Positions 9,793 to 18,548 of a stretch of 27,234 nt of DNA are shown in pieces. Every line of letters starts with the position of its first letter. The first letter of the stretch is position 1. The notes under the pieces are model-generated. The model saw nothing but the letters and a program-made list of their open reading frames with translations. It ran no database searches and was not told the origin of the DNA. Made by a program: the position numbers and the translations under genes. Source of the DNA: a virus; the IMG/VR virus record IMGVR_UViG_3300044675_002459, positions 1 to 27,234 of that record. One strand, written 5' to 3'.

Positions 9793-9800
9793 TATTTATT
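9793..9800 (-). promoter_or_regulatory. Late-promoter-like box directly before gp25
   Basis: The minus strand reads AATAAATA, ending 5 nt before the gp25 ATG. In T4, late transcripts begin about 5-6 nt after this element, which would put the transcript start at or next to the start codon. It may be a leaderless start or a chance match in an AT-rich junction. Confidence 0.3.
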
Positions 9801-9803
9801 CAG

Positions 9804-12080
9804 TTATTTTACCCCAGTTGTTACAGGGTTTCCTGATCCATCAACAATAGGTGTGCCATCACTAGATGTTACAACTTTACCCTGTAGCTGTGCTAAGAAA
9901 CAATTATAAAACCCAGTTTTCTTTGCTTTAATATCAGGTGTGTTAAACCCAACAGCTTTACATGCGGCTGCAAAATAACCCGGATCAGATGGAGACATTT
10001 TAACTCTGTCAAGCAGATACTTAACGCTAACTTCTGCGGCGATTGCTGGATCCATTAGAAGTTTAGGATTGTTAATTAGGTCATGACCTGCTAGTGTGCC
10101 GTATCTGCTGTAGTTGCCTCGGCCTGTAAGCTGAATATAACCTCGGCCAATAAACTTTGCACCATCACCTGCTTCAGTATTACCTAACCCTTTACCTTTA
10201 GCGGTCTGATACCCGTACAAGAATTCAGGTAAACTGTTATTTGGATTTCCAGAATACTGATCAGCAAGTGCTCGATCACCTTTGAATACACTAGGAAAGA
10301 CCTGTAACAATCTATCGGTCTTGTAATTAAAGTTTTCTTCAACTAGTCTCCAACGACATTCACCGCCAGCAATGCCTAGCAATGCCGCCACAGCATATGG
10401 ACTTGTTAGACCAAATTTTGCACAGGCTGCTTTAATTGCTGCAATTCCTGCGGCTGCACCAGAGTCTCTGATATCTTTTGCAAATTCAGGACTGCATGTT
10501 CCCGGAGTAGACTCAGCACCGTTAGCGGGCTGTTGCGTTCCAATATTTGGATTATCAGCTACACCACTACTTGCTCTACTTTGTAGTGTATTATCTGTTG
10601 CTTCGGGACTAAACTGCTTAGGATTGTTGTTTTCATGTTGATCCCACGGCTCGTGAGTAGGAACACGTTGCATAATACTTCTAATAGGACTTGCTTTATA
10701 GAATTGACCATTTTCCCAGCCTGCTGATTTTTGTCTGTTTGGTAATGCATACAAGGGTAAGTCAGGTGGTACAGTGGCTTGACTTGCAGTCTCTGCTGCC
10801 TCTGCGGCTGGACCATTCATATGAATTGCAGTAGCACTTTCATAATAATTTCCGGCGGCACCTACATGGAAACTTGCACCTGTACTTTGACGCATATTCC
10901 CTTCAGAAGCCAAATTCATTGTGCCTTCGGCAGATACTTTAACACTAGCACCGCTAAGAATTTCGTGATTACCGATTATTGTTAATTTAGAATCAGCACC
11001 TATAGTTTCGTCCTTAGTCTTTGAAAATACAATTCTAGTTTCTTCATCAACACTTAAAAAATAGTGGCCGCTAACGTTGGTCTCCATATTCTTTTCGGCA
11101 CGGAAATTGATATTTCTACCAGCTTCGATGTTTACATCTCTATCTGCTCTAAAGTTAAAATCTTGTTCAGTATGGATACTAATTGAGTCTTCGGCGTAGA
11201 TATCAATCTTACCGTTGCTGGTTAATTCTACCCATGCAGAACCTTTACTATTACCAATGTAAATCAGATCCTGACTATTATGCATTAAGATTTGATGTCC
11301 GGTTCTAGTTCTAATCCTTACTAATTCATTCTGTCCGTTTTGATCACCATCATCAAAAACTAGTTGTGTTCCACCTAATCTACTTACTGGTGCAGTAGAA
11401 ATACTTTCATATCCAATGTAGCCTTTCTTTCCATTTGGATCAAGGGGGCCGGGCGTACTGATACCAAATACTGCACTAGGAATTTCTCGGCGAGCACCAC
11501 TAGTCGTAGTGCCTCTAATTGTATCAGTAAGTAATCCCTGGGCCAGCAGTCTATCTGCAAAAGGATGTATAGGTTTTGTATATGTGTCTGGTTTAGGATT
11601 AGAAAGATCTCTACCTTTCTTTAAAAATTCACCTACTGGTACATTTCTAGTGCCGTATTTTCTTTCTTGCTCCGCAGTCATTGCCACTGTTTGACTTGCT
11701 GCAAGTCCGGGAATCATATGATTTTGAAATGCCTCAGGCACGCAGCCTAACCAATAGCCGGAATTTGGATCTCCATCAATGAACATACACATTACTGTGG
11801 TACCAATATCGGGCGGTACAAACCACATACCGTAGCTTTTTTGAACATCATTAAAATCAGCAGAGTTCGTACCTTCGTGTTTGATAGATGTAATGCCGTA
11901 AAAAGGAGTCATGTAACGAACTACCACCGTTTCACTTTGTAATGTAACTTCGCCTTGAGTAGACTTAATCAAAGAGACTTCTAAGCCTCCCATGTATGTA
12001 GGATCAAGATAGTTTGTAATTACTCCTAGCCAAGGCCCAGGATGTGGTAATTTTTGTCTTCTGCGGGTTTGAATACTCAT
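9804..12080 (-). CDS. gp5: Baseplate spike gp5 with C-terminal GH19 muramidase domain
   Basis: This 758-aa protein is a gp5-type central spike that pierces the cell envelope. Residues about 15-125 form the OB-fold region (PGPWLGVITNYLDP, then GMWFVPPDIGTTVMCMFIDG). Residues about 270-410 are short beta repeats of the spike helix type (ISIHTEQDFNFRADRDVNIE and following). A Pro/Gln/Asn-rich linker follows, and residues about 540-735 are a glycoside hydrolase 19 domain: GGECRW with the likely catalytic Glu at 574, EENFNY, and the family motif GRGYIQLTGRGNY at 645-657. T4 gp5 (575 aa) carries a different, GH24-type lysozyme between OB fold and helix, so domain type and order both differ. The ATG is 1 nt after the previous stop codon. 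Peptidoglycan cleavage during infection is the inferred role. Confidence 0.9.
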   Translation of the reverse strand: MSIQTRRRQKLPHPGPWLGVITNYLDPTYMGGLEVSLIKSTQGEVTLQSETVVVRYMTPFYGITSIKHEGTNSADFNDVQKSYGMWFVPPDIGTTVMCMFIDGDPNSGYWLGCVPEAFQNHMIPGLAASQTVAMTAEQERKYGTRNVPVGEFLKKGRDLSNPKPDTYTKPIHPFADRLLAQGLLTDTIRGTTTSGARREIPSAVFGISTPGPLDPNGKKGYIGYESISTAPVSRLGGTQLVFDDGDQNGQNELVRIRTRTGHQILMHNSQDLIYIGNSKGSAWVELTSNGKIDIYAEDSISIHTEQDFNFRADRDVNIEAGRNINFRAEKNMETNVSGHYFLSVDEETRIVFSKTKDETIGADSKLTIIGNHEILSGASVKVSAEGTMNLASEGNMRQSTGASFHVGAAGNYYESATAIHMNGPAAEAAETASQATVPPDLPLYALPNRQKSAGWENGQFYKASPIRSIMQRVPTHEPWDQHENNNPKQFSPEATDNTLQSRASSGVADNPNIGTQQPANGAESTPGTCSPEFAKDIRDSGAAAGIAAIKAACAKFGLTSPYAVAALLGIAGGECRWRLVEENFNYKTDRLLQVFPSVFKGDRALADQYSGNPNNSLPEFLYGYQTAKGKGLGNTEAGDGAKFIGRGYIQLTGRGNYSRYGTLAGHDLINNPKLLMDPAIAAEVSVKYLLDRVKMSPSDPGYFAAACKAVGFNTPDIKAKKTGFYNCFLAQLQGKVVTSSDGTPIVDGSGNPVTTGVK

Positions 12081-12081
12081 A

Positions 12082-15000
12082 TTATGCTTCTTCTATAGGA
12101 GGCAAACCTAACCTTCTTCTTACAATAGGGTCAGTTCCTGCGTACGGTGGGGCGTTCGGATCGTTTAGGCTATTTACAGAGTTGTTCATAAACTTTTCTA
12201 AAGGACTGGCTGATGCTGCTGATAAACTTCCAAACTGTGCAGTAACACTTTTTCCTAAATTCGATAGTTGAGTTACTCCTGATTCAGGATTACCTAACAT
12301 TTTTTGAACTGACGATATTTGACTTTCAACTGATCCAGGAATACCCATTGCTGTAGTAAGGCCGGCTTGTAATGCACCTCTCTGACCTACAACTCCCGAT
12401 ATGCCCTGCTGGATTGAAGAAATTTTACCAGTTATCATGTCTGCTGAAGATTTACCAAGGGCAGATAATGAGCTTAGTGCTGATCCATTTAGACTAGGAA
12501 TACTGCCGGTGCCGCCAAATAATGATGCATTCCTTAATGCTTGATCAACAGGTATGCCATTTGCAATTGCATGATTAATTACTTTAGATCTATCAGCTAC
12601 AGACAGTGTGTCTGAAGTTGCGGGAGTAGGCAATTCTGCAAAAGGTGCAGTTACTTTAGGGGGAATTGCCGGAATATTCTTTAATGAGTCTTTGCCAATG
12701 TTTGCAAGAATAATGCCCTGTTCTTTAACAGAGTTTAAACTAACATTATCAGGTAATTCTTTTACAACAGACTGAAGTTCAGAAATTACTTTACTATCTA
12801 ATTTTCCAGTTAGCCCAGACAACTGCGAAGTGTCAATTCCCAATTTAGCTGCCATTGCACTAGGATTAGTTTCAAATCCTGCAACATTAACTCCAAATAA
12901 TTGTGCGTTTCTTAACGCCTGATCGACTGGGAGTCCTTTATCAATTGCATCTTGCATTACCGCAGATTTCTGTAGCGGCGTTAGGCTACTGCTACCACCA
13001 GAAGTTAAGTTAGCTAATTTTCCTTGAACATTATTAACAAGTCCAGCGGTGTCTCCTAATCCTTTAGTAGAATCTAATAGATTACTAACTCCTGCACCTG
13101 CAGATGCTACAAAACTTTCTGCACCCTTTGCTACTCCATTAACCACTGACGATGCACCGCTTGCTGCTTTATTCAATATACTTGACGCATCCTGTGCCGA
13201 CTGTACGTTTATAAGTCCGTCAATGTTTCCAGGAACTAAAGATTTAAGTTGATTCCCTACTTGGTTAAGTGATGCTGCACCAGCTAAAGGATTTCCATTT
13301 AATATTGCCAATGAATCTACATTGATTGGTATTCCTTTTGACAAAGGATTAATACCTGTTAATGCATCTCCTATGCCCAACCCAGCACCTAGATTACCAA
13401 CTTGATTTAATACATTTGCGGCGGGACCTAATGCACCGGTAACCGTTTTTAATGCTTGATTTCCTGCACCTAGCAAGTTAGCAAATTGTCCAGGCAGTCC
13501 CACTGACGGCAGCCCTTTATCAATCCATCCGGCTAAATTTGCTTCGTTAGGTTTAACACCCGATCGTGCAACATCATTCGGTGCACGATCAATAACTTGC
13601 TGTTCTCCAGGTTTGCTATCTTGTACATCTTTTTGTGCTTTTGTTTCTTTAAGATCAGATCCGTCTGCTATCTGACCACTATACCGCATGATGTTTAATT
13701 TTTGTTTAAAAGCACCGTCTCTTAATGTACTTTGACATTTTAAAACTTGATAAACTCCGCTAAACGGCACCGCTGTTTTGCTAAATTCAGCAAGACCAGT
13801 TTGTTCATTGATATCTATTGGATTTCTAAAATTAATCTTTACCACTACAGGACCGTTATTGAAATTGGCTTCGCCGGTAGTAGTGATTGCCGTATCTTTT
13901 AAACTTGGCAAAAAGTTTCCCATGCCACCGGTTGCAAGATAAAAAGGATCTCCTAAAATCTCAATCTCACCGGTAAGCATATTAACACTTTCTAATATAG
14001 CCTGATGGGCAGCATATGCAATTTGATAATAAGGATTCTGTTGTACTGGCTGACCCCTTGCATTAGTAGATCCAGCTTCGCTCCCCGGAAGGGCAGGTGC
14101 CCTATCATTTTGATCTTTTGGTGCATCCTTGGCACCGTTGTTAGGTGCCTTGACTACTGGATCATTGGATGCACCGGCACCTTGACTGGTATCAGACTTA
14201 TCATTATTACCCATTTTAGGATTAGCAGCCTGGAAGAATAAATTATTAAAATTTAATCTAAAACTTAGAACATCGATGTTTTTACCTGTGTAAAGATAGT
14301 TGTAAACTCTCTTTACATAATTTTTCATAGAAGCTGCATCAAAGTTTGCATTTTGTTGTCCGGGCAATTTAGAATAATGTACACGGTATGGACAAATTAT
14401 ATACTGATATATAAATCGTTGTTGATTAAAAGTAGTATCCATTGGTCCAGGAACAGTATTGATCATTATTTGAAAATAATCAATCATCCCGTCTGACTTC
14501 TTGGCAGCTTCAACGTCTTTTAATATTTGTTCAAAGTATAGACTATCTCGAATTACCGCTTCAATGATTTCGTGTATATTAGAATTTGCAGCAAACTGAA
14601 TTTGATTCTGCTGAGGGTCGTATCGTTTAGGAATTTCTCCTGCATCAGTTCTTCTTGGATCATTATATCCTGAACCTCGGCCACCACTAGACGATGTTAC
14701 TGTAGGACTTTTCTCAATAGGCGGAAATTTGTAAACAGCATTTGATCGAAGTTGTTCATTAATCTTTGCTTTAGAAATTGCAGTATCAGTTGTTTCAATT
14801 TTTAAACTAGATCCTGCAGAAGGCATTGCAGGGAAAAACACTTGATATTCGTCTATAACTTTCGCCGCTTCTGCTGTTTTTTCTTTTGCTGCACGTTCTC
14901 GAGTACTCTTATTAATTCCTTCAAACAAACTTTCAATTACTTCTTTAACAGTGTTTCCACCAAAAGAAATATCTGTATAAATGGTGTTAGGATTTGCAAA

Positions 15001-15771
15001 ACCTGATTCGTTGTAAGGAACTGCACTCACTCTATATTTTGTGCCAGTTTCTGTTACTTCCATTTCAGTGCCAGTTAATTTAATAGGAAAATAACGAGTA
15101 GCATTGATTACTTCTGAATCTGAAACAGGTCCAGGTACATCGTCAGGATAACCAATAAAGTCAAGTTTCATTACATAACAAGCATTGAGATATCCAGTCC
15201 ATCCTGCAGCCAGGGCAGAGACGTGCAGTGCTTCAATGAAGCCGTTAGCACTCATAGGTTCAAATATTTCAAACTTAACTTTGGTAGCAATAGCTGGGCC
15301 AGTTTGTTTGTTAGGTGCTAGTAAAGTTTCTACTTCTAGTCCGTCAATAAAAATATCAAACTTTCCAGGACTAATTTTGTTAAATTCTTGAATTATTTCT
15401 TTAGCACTAAAATCTAGTTTAGTACCTGCTAATTTTTTTTCTGTCCCTAAAAATCTGCCATCTTCTTCAATATTTGTATCTTCAAAGATATCCGTTCGCT
15501 TGGCGGTGATGTCTTCTGAAATTGCTTTAGATCCTTTTCCTTTTGAAGAAGCAATTACATATTTTAATTTTTTATTTCTGTAACCGCTAGGATCTTTTAA
15601 ATTATCAGCAGTTAGTGCAGCCAACGTAAGATTATAAGTAACGTTTCTATATCTGTTTAGAACGTTTTCTGTTTCTCCAGGAGTGTTACTAGCAGTACGA
15701 GCACCAGTAGGAGAAGGCTGAGAAATAGCTTCAGTTTTTGTTTTAAAAACTACAGTAGTAGCTGATGTCAT
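12082..15771 (-). CDS. Large virion structural protein, possible baseplate hub component
   Basis: This 1229-aa protein lies directly upstream of gp5, where a spike partner such as the hub protein gp27 would be expected, but I see no sequence motif that proves it. The N-terminal half (about 1-660) is an ordinary folded domain rich in beta pattern (for example KVKFEIFEPMSANGFIEALH, near 165-185). The second half is Ala/Ser/Gly/Asn-rich and probably extended or helical. It holds two copies of a PVDQALRNAxLFG segment (near residues 950 and 1080) and hydrophobic Gly-rich stretches. The start is ATG, 1 nt after the gp53-like stop codon. It is best described as a baseplate or tail protein of unknown detail. 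Confidence 0.7.
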   Translation of the reverse strand: MTSATTVVFKTKTEAISQPSPTGARTASNTPGETENVLNRYRNVTYNLTLAALTADNLKDPSGYRNKKLKYVIASSKGKGSKAISEDITAKRTDIFEDTNIEEDGRFLGTEKKLAGTKLDFSAKEIIQEFNKISPGKFDIFIDGLEVETLLAPNKQTGPAIATKVKFEIFEPMSANGFIEALHVSALAAGWTGYLNACYVMKLDFIGYPDDVPGPVSDSEVINATRYFPIKLTGTEMEVTETGTKYRVSAVPYNESGFANPNTIYTDISFGGNTVKEVIESLFEGINKSTRERAAKEKTAEAAKVIDEYQVFFPAMPSAGSSLKIETTDTAISKAKINEQLRSNAVYKFPPIEKSPTVTSSSGGRGSGYNDPRRTDAGEIPKRYDPQQNQIQFAANSNIHEIIEAVIRDSLYFEQILKDVEAAKKSDGMIDYFQIMINTVPGPMDTTFNQQRFIYQYIICPYRVHYSKLPGQQNANFDAASMKNYVKRVYNYLYTGKNIDVLSFRLNFNNLFFQAANPKMGNNDKSDTSQGAGASNDPVVKAPNNGAKDAPKDQNDRAPALPGSEAGSTNARGQPVQQNPYYQIAYAAHQAILESVNMLTGEIEILGDPFYLATGGMGNFLPSLKDTAITTTGEANFNNGPVVVKINFRNPIDINEQTGLAEFSKTAVPFSGVYQVLKCQSTLRDGAFKQKLNIMRYSGQIADGSDLKETKAQKDVQDSKPGEQQVIDRAPNDVARSGVKPNEANLAGWIDKGLPSVGLPGQFANLLGAGNQALKTVTGALGPAANVLNQVGNLGAGLGIGDALTGINPLSKGIPINVDSLAILNGNPLAGAASLNQVGNQLKSLVPGNIDGLINVQSAQDASSILNKAASGASSVVNGVAKGAESFVASAGAGVSNLLDSTKGLGDTAGLVNNVQGKLANLTSGGSSSLTPLQKSAVMQDAIDKGLPVDQALRNAQLFGVNVAGFETNPSAMAAKLGIDTSQLSGLTGKLDSKVISELQSVVKELPDNVSLNSVKEQGIILANIGKDSLKNIPAIPPKVTAPFAELPTPATSDTLSVADRSKVINHAIANGIPVDQALRNASLFGGTGSIPSLNGSALSSLSALGKSSADMITGKISSIQQGISGVVGQRGALQAGLTTAMGIPGSVESQISSVQKMLGNPESGVTQLSNLGKSVTAQFGSLSAASASPLEKFMNNSVNSLNDPNAPPYAGTDPIVRRRLGLPPIEEA
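12512..12945 (-). repeat. Repeated PVDQALRNA-LFG segment in the 1229-aa protein
   Basis: The protein encodes DAIDKGLPVDQALRNAQLFG at about 12891-12950 and HAIANGIPVDQALRNASLFG at about 12512-12571. They are about 380 nt apart, with further similarity before them (SAVMQ versus SKVIN). The DNA of the copies has diverged while the protein has been kept, so this is an old duplication held under protein-level selection. Confidence 0.75.
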
Positions 15772-15772
15772 A

Positions 15773-16066
15773 TTACAATCCTAATACAGAATTAATAGTA
15801 GACAATTTAGGCAAGTAAATTTTTTGTCCTGGCATCATATCAAAGACAGGATCTTTGATAACTGATTTATTTCTCACAGCAAATACCCACCAAAGATTAG
15901 CATCACTATACAGATCATATGCTAATAAATCAGGGCGATTAGAATATTGTTGAGTTACTGTAAACAGGATATCATCACTTTGTGCAGGAATATCTCTAAG
16001 ACTTAATAAGTCAAGATAAGACCCAGTAACATTGGTTGTAAAATACGGACTTGTTTTTGAATACAT
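15773..16066 (-). CDS. gp53: Baseplate wedge protein gp53-like
   Basis: This 97-aa protein resembles the gp53 wedge family. The characteristic stretch is YLDLLSLRDIPAQSDDILFT, then QQYSNRPDLLAYDLYSDANL and WWVFAVRNKS, ending in a LysM-like PGQKIYLP motif (about residues 80-87). It is about half the length of T4 gp53 (196 aa), so only the core is present. In T4 gene 53 also lies just before gene 5. The ATG overlaps the stop of the 473-aa gene in TAATG, which suggests coupled translation. gp53 clamps neighbouring wedges together in T4; the same role is inferred here. Confidence 0.65.
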   Translation of the reverse strand: MYSKTSPYFTTNVTGSYLDLLSLRDIPAQSDDILFTVTQQYSNRPDLLAYDLYSDANLWWVFAVRNKSVIKDPVFDMMPGQKIYLPKLSTINSVLGL

Positions 16067-17487
16067 TATAGATATCCTTGGCCTCTAAGGTCTCCTGCAA
16101 TCCAATCGTCAACTGAATAGTCTTGCATTTCTCTTCTACTGTACATAACATTTAATCCAATGTTAAAAGTAGTAATAGAAGGAACTAAACTGTTTTTATA
16201 TTCACCGCCAACAGAAATATAATCTACGTTATCAGGTAGATCAAATTTAAAACTAGAAATTACCACAGGAACATTTCTTAAAACATAATCACCGTATGCT
16301 TCTAATCTGCAGACTGGTGGCGGACTTCCTGCGTTTGAATCTTTGCCCCAACGCATCTTAGTCAAGGACCTTAACAAGTGTACGATGCCCAACCAAACTT
16401 TTCCTTCTTTTTCATTTTGAACTGTAAACTTTGCACTAATTGAAATTTGACCAACTTGGCTACTTTTAAAATAATATTGTGTATAGTTACTGTGAACAGG
16501 GTTCACTGAACCGTACTGTGCTTGATTGTCGTAACTAATTGTAGGAGTGTAGGGAAACAGTATTCCCCCAAAGTCATTTAGAATTTTTCCGGGGCCAGCA
16601 GCCGGGCCTTTAAGATAAGATTGCGGTACTCTCAATATAGCTCTAAGGTCTTTTGTTTCTGCCCAGTCTGCAGAAGCTTTTGTCATCGACCTAGATCGTT
16701 CAGCACCAACTGGAACTCCGCTTCTATTTTCTTTTGCATAAGATTCGTCTGATGAATCAGAAGGTGCATATCTTTCTGATAGATCAAAATCATCAGTTTC
16801 ATTTGAATAATCGTCGCCCGAAAGTAAGAAAGGATCTTCGTTAGGTGTATTGTTAGGATCTGCGTACTTTGCTTCAGTTTCTGCATCTGATTCAGAGTCA
16901 TTTATTAGATCAGGATCTGTTATTTTAATAGTTGCGGTAGGATCTGCTGCATCAGCAAGCAATTCATCGTCTCGAATTTCTTGATCTTCTAAATCACTAA
17001 CTTCTTCGTAGGCAGATTTTGTTTCATCAAATCTAGATTCTGCATCTTTTCTTTCTTCTTCAGCAGCTTGTTTTCCTTCTAGGGCGGCGGCAACTTCGGT
17101 TTGAGATAATTCAGCATCCGCAGCTAATTGTTCTTTTTCTGCGGTTAATTCTTGAATCCTAGCTTCGTTCCTAGCACGTTGTTCTGGAGTTATATCTGTT
17201 CTTTGATTTTGTCTTTCTAGAAATCTAGTAGTACTTTCATTTTGAAAAACTTTGCCGTCGGCACGAGTTTGATTTTGTAGAGAAGTTTCTATTGCTTGTG
17301 AAGACCTAGCCGAAGACTGGCGAGTTTCATTCACTTTGGCTTGTGCATCCTCTGCTAGTGTTTTAGCATAGGCGGTGCCAGTTTTTTGCTGGTCAATTGT
17401 AGGTAATCCATTTGCAGTATTCCAAGCATCAAATTCTGCTTTGGTAACTTCCAATAGTTCACCGGACGGTAGTACTCTCCACGGCAT
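16066..17487 (-). CDS. Tail/baseplate structural protein with N-terminal coiled coil
   Basis: This 473-aa protein is the first gene of the leftward tail cluster. Residues about 40-180 are rich in Glu, Gln, Ala and Arg with heptad character, and so form a predicted coiled coil. Residues about 185-270 are strongly acidic and probably disordered. The conserved part is the C-terminal 180 residues, with GILFPYTPTISYDNQAQYG and a later GKVWLGIVHLLRSLTKMRWG. That PYTP-x-[IV] pattern recalls tail-tube/baseplate junction proteins, so a gp48- or gp54-like role is possible but not shown. The start is supported by AGGAG 8 nt before the ATG. A weak late-promoter-like GTTAAATA lies about 20 nt upstream (17507-17514). 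Confidence 0.7.
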   Translation of the reverse strand: MPWRVLPSGELLEVTKAEFDAWNTANGLPTIDQQKTGTAYAKTLAEDAQAKVNETRQSSARSSQAIETSLQNQTRADGKVFQNESTTRFLERQNQRTDITPEQRARNEARIQELTAEKEQLAADAELSQTEVAAALEGKQAAEEERKDAESRFDETKSAYEEVSDLEDQEIRDDELLADAADPTATIKITDPDLINDSESDAETEAKYADPNNTPNEDPFLLSGDDYSNETDDFDLSERYAPSDSSDESYAKENRSGVPVGAERSRSMTKASADWAETKDLRAILRVPQSYLKGPAAGPGKILNDFGGILFPYTPTISYDNQAQYGSVNPVHSNYTQYYFKSSQVGQISISAKFTVQNEKEGKVWLGIVHLLRSLTKMRWGKDSNAGSPPPVCRLEAYGDYVLRNVPVVISSFKFDLPDNVDYISVGGEYKNSLVPSITTFNIGLNVMYSRREMQDYSVDDWIAGDLRGQGYL

Positions 17488-17506
17488 CGTAATATCTCCT
17501 ATAGTG

Positions 17507-17514
17507 TATTTAAC
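17507..17514 (-). promoter_or_regulatory. Weak late-promoter-like box before the tail cluster
   Basis: The minus strand reads GTTAAATA, two mismatches from TATAAATA, 20 nt upstream of the first tail gene's ATG. The spacing to the start codon is like that at the perfect late promoter of the 22780 gene, so it is the best candidate for the cluster's main promoter. Confidence 0.3.
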
Positions 17515-17516
17515 CC

Positions 17517-17524
17517 AATAAATA
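17517..17524 (+). promoter_or_regulatory. AATAAATA box in the divergent gp55 upstream region
   Basis: The plus strand reads AATAAATA, 71 nt before the gp55 ATG, beside the stronger sigma70-type promoter. It could let gp55 be transcribed late by its own product, or be a chance match. Confidence 0.2.
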
Positions 17525-17541
17525 AAACACCATTTTAATGG

Positions 17542-17571
17542 TTGACTGCGGTGTAGTTAAAATGCTACACT
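17542..17571 (+). promoter_or_regulatory. Sigma70-type promoter for gp55
   Basis: TTGACT (17542-17547) and TACACT (17566-17571) are separated by 18 bp, and AGGAG plus the gp55 ATG follow at a normal distance. A small dyad, CCATT-TT-AATGG, ends at 17541 directly before the -35 box and could be an operator. The promoter fits early or middle transcription by the host polymerase. Confidence 0.65.
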
Positions 17572-17594
17572 TTACAAAAGGAGACAATCAATAG

Positions 17595-18500
17595 ATGTCC
17601 ATAACAATATCACCAACTGGCCGCAAAGTCCGGTACCTTAATAACAAAGATTTATTAGCAGAGATTCACAAGAGTAAGAATACTTTTTCAAGTTTTACCA
17701 GTCCAGAATACAGCCAACATGATTTAATTTTACCTAGTGTTGACAAGATTAATATTCGTACAGCAGCAGAAGCAAAAAGAAATCGTGCTAAACGATTAGG
17801 GATTATTGCATTTACCGAAGCAAGGATCGCAGGAGATAAGAAAATAAAGTTAGCAGAATGCACTCCTGACTACAAAACTATTCCAAAAATAGACTTAGTG
17901 TTTAGAGTAATGACTTTTGATCATATTCCTACTGCACCAGGGCGTAAGAAAACAGTTAAAAGCACAGCAGATGCTCACGACAAGATTAACTTTCCTCCGT
18001 TCCAACACTGGAAATACAACGAGAATGATGAACTAGTGTGTGTAGGAAAAAGTCATTGGAAAGGTCCTGTTGACTCTGGTGCATTTTCAAAAGAGCACGG
18101 TCGTATTACTGAAAATCTAGGTAAGATGTTTATTAAATTAAGCGAGCGATATGCACAAAGATCTAATTGGCGTGGCTATACCTACAACGAAGAGATGCGT
18201 GGACAAGCAATTCTACAGTTATCGCAGATTGGATTACAATTTGACGAGTCTAAATCTGAAAATCCGTTTGCATATTACACTGCCGCAGTAACTAACAGTT
18301 TTACCAGAGTGTTAAACATTGAAAAGAAAATGCAAAATATTCGGGATGATATGTTAGAAGTTAACGGATTAACTCCTAGCTCAACTCGACAATACCGAGA
18401 CGAGTTCGCTGAAGAGACTGCACGCCAAGCAGAGTTGTATAAACATTTTAGACAGCCAAAATCAGAAGAACCGGACATCGAAGAAGAAGAAGGGGCTTGA
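17595..18500 (+). CDS. gp55: Late transcription sigma factor gp55
   Basis: This 301-aa protein is a gp55-type sigma factor, which directs the host RNA polymerase core to TATAAATA late promoters. The N-terminus (VRYLNNKDLLAEI, residues 12-24) matches T4 gp55's YVNNKELLQAI. The sigma region-2-like core at about 174-241 matches T4 well: LGKMFIKLSERYA, NWRGYTYNEEMRGQAILQ, then FDESKSENPFAYYTAAVTNSF. T4 gp55 has only 185 residues. The extra length is mainly an insert at about 45-170 that is Lys/Arg-rich and contains FPPFQHWKYN and VGKSHWKG. The C-terminus ends in an acidic EEPDIEEEEGA and lacks the hydrophobic LDFLYE-type motif with which T4 gp55 binds the sliding clamp. AGGAG stands before the ATG. 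Confidence 0.9.
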   Translation: MSITISPTGRKVRYLNNKDLLAEIHKSKNTFSSFTSPEYSQHDLILPSVDKINIRTAAEAKRNRAKRLGIIAFTEARIAGDKKIKLAECTPDYKTIPKIDLVFRVMTFDHIPTAPGRKKTVKSTADAHDKINFPPFQHWKYNENDELVCVGKSHWKGPVDSGAFSKEHGRITENLGKMFIKLSERYAQRSNWRGYTYNEEMRGQAILQLSQIGLQFDESKSENPFAYYTAAVTNSFTRVLNIEKKMQNIRDDMLEVNGLTPSSTRQYRDEFAEETARQAELYKHFRQPKSEEPDIEEEEGA

Positions 18501-18526
18501 TCTGCATAACAATAACCTGCTATACT
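18497..18526 (+). promoter_or_regulatory. Sigma70-type promoter for gp47
   Basis: TTGATC (18497-18502, overlapping the gp55 stop) and TATACT (18521-18526) are 18 bp apart, the same spacing as at the gp55 promoter. The gp47 Shine-Dalgarno AGGAG (18534-18538) and ATG (18549) follow, so the leader would be very short. Confidence 0.6.
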
Positions 18527-18548
18527 ATCAAGTAGGAGACTCACATTA

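Noticed and set aside
17530-17541. CCATT-TT-AATGG dyad as a proven operator
   Set aside because: Its place before the -35 box is suggestive, but a 5-bp dyad is too short to claim without conservation.
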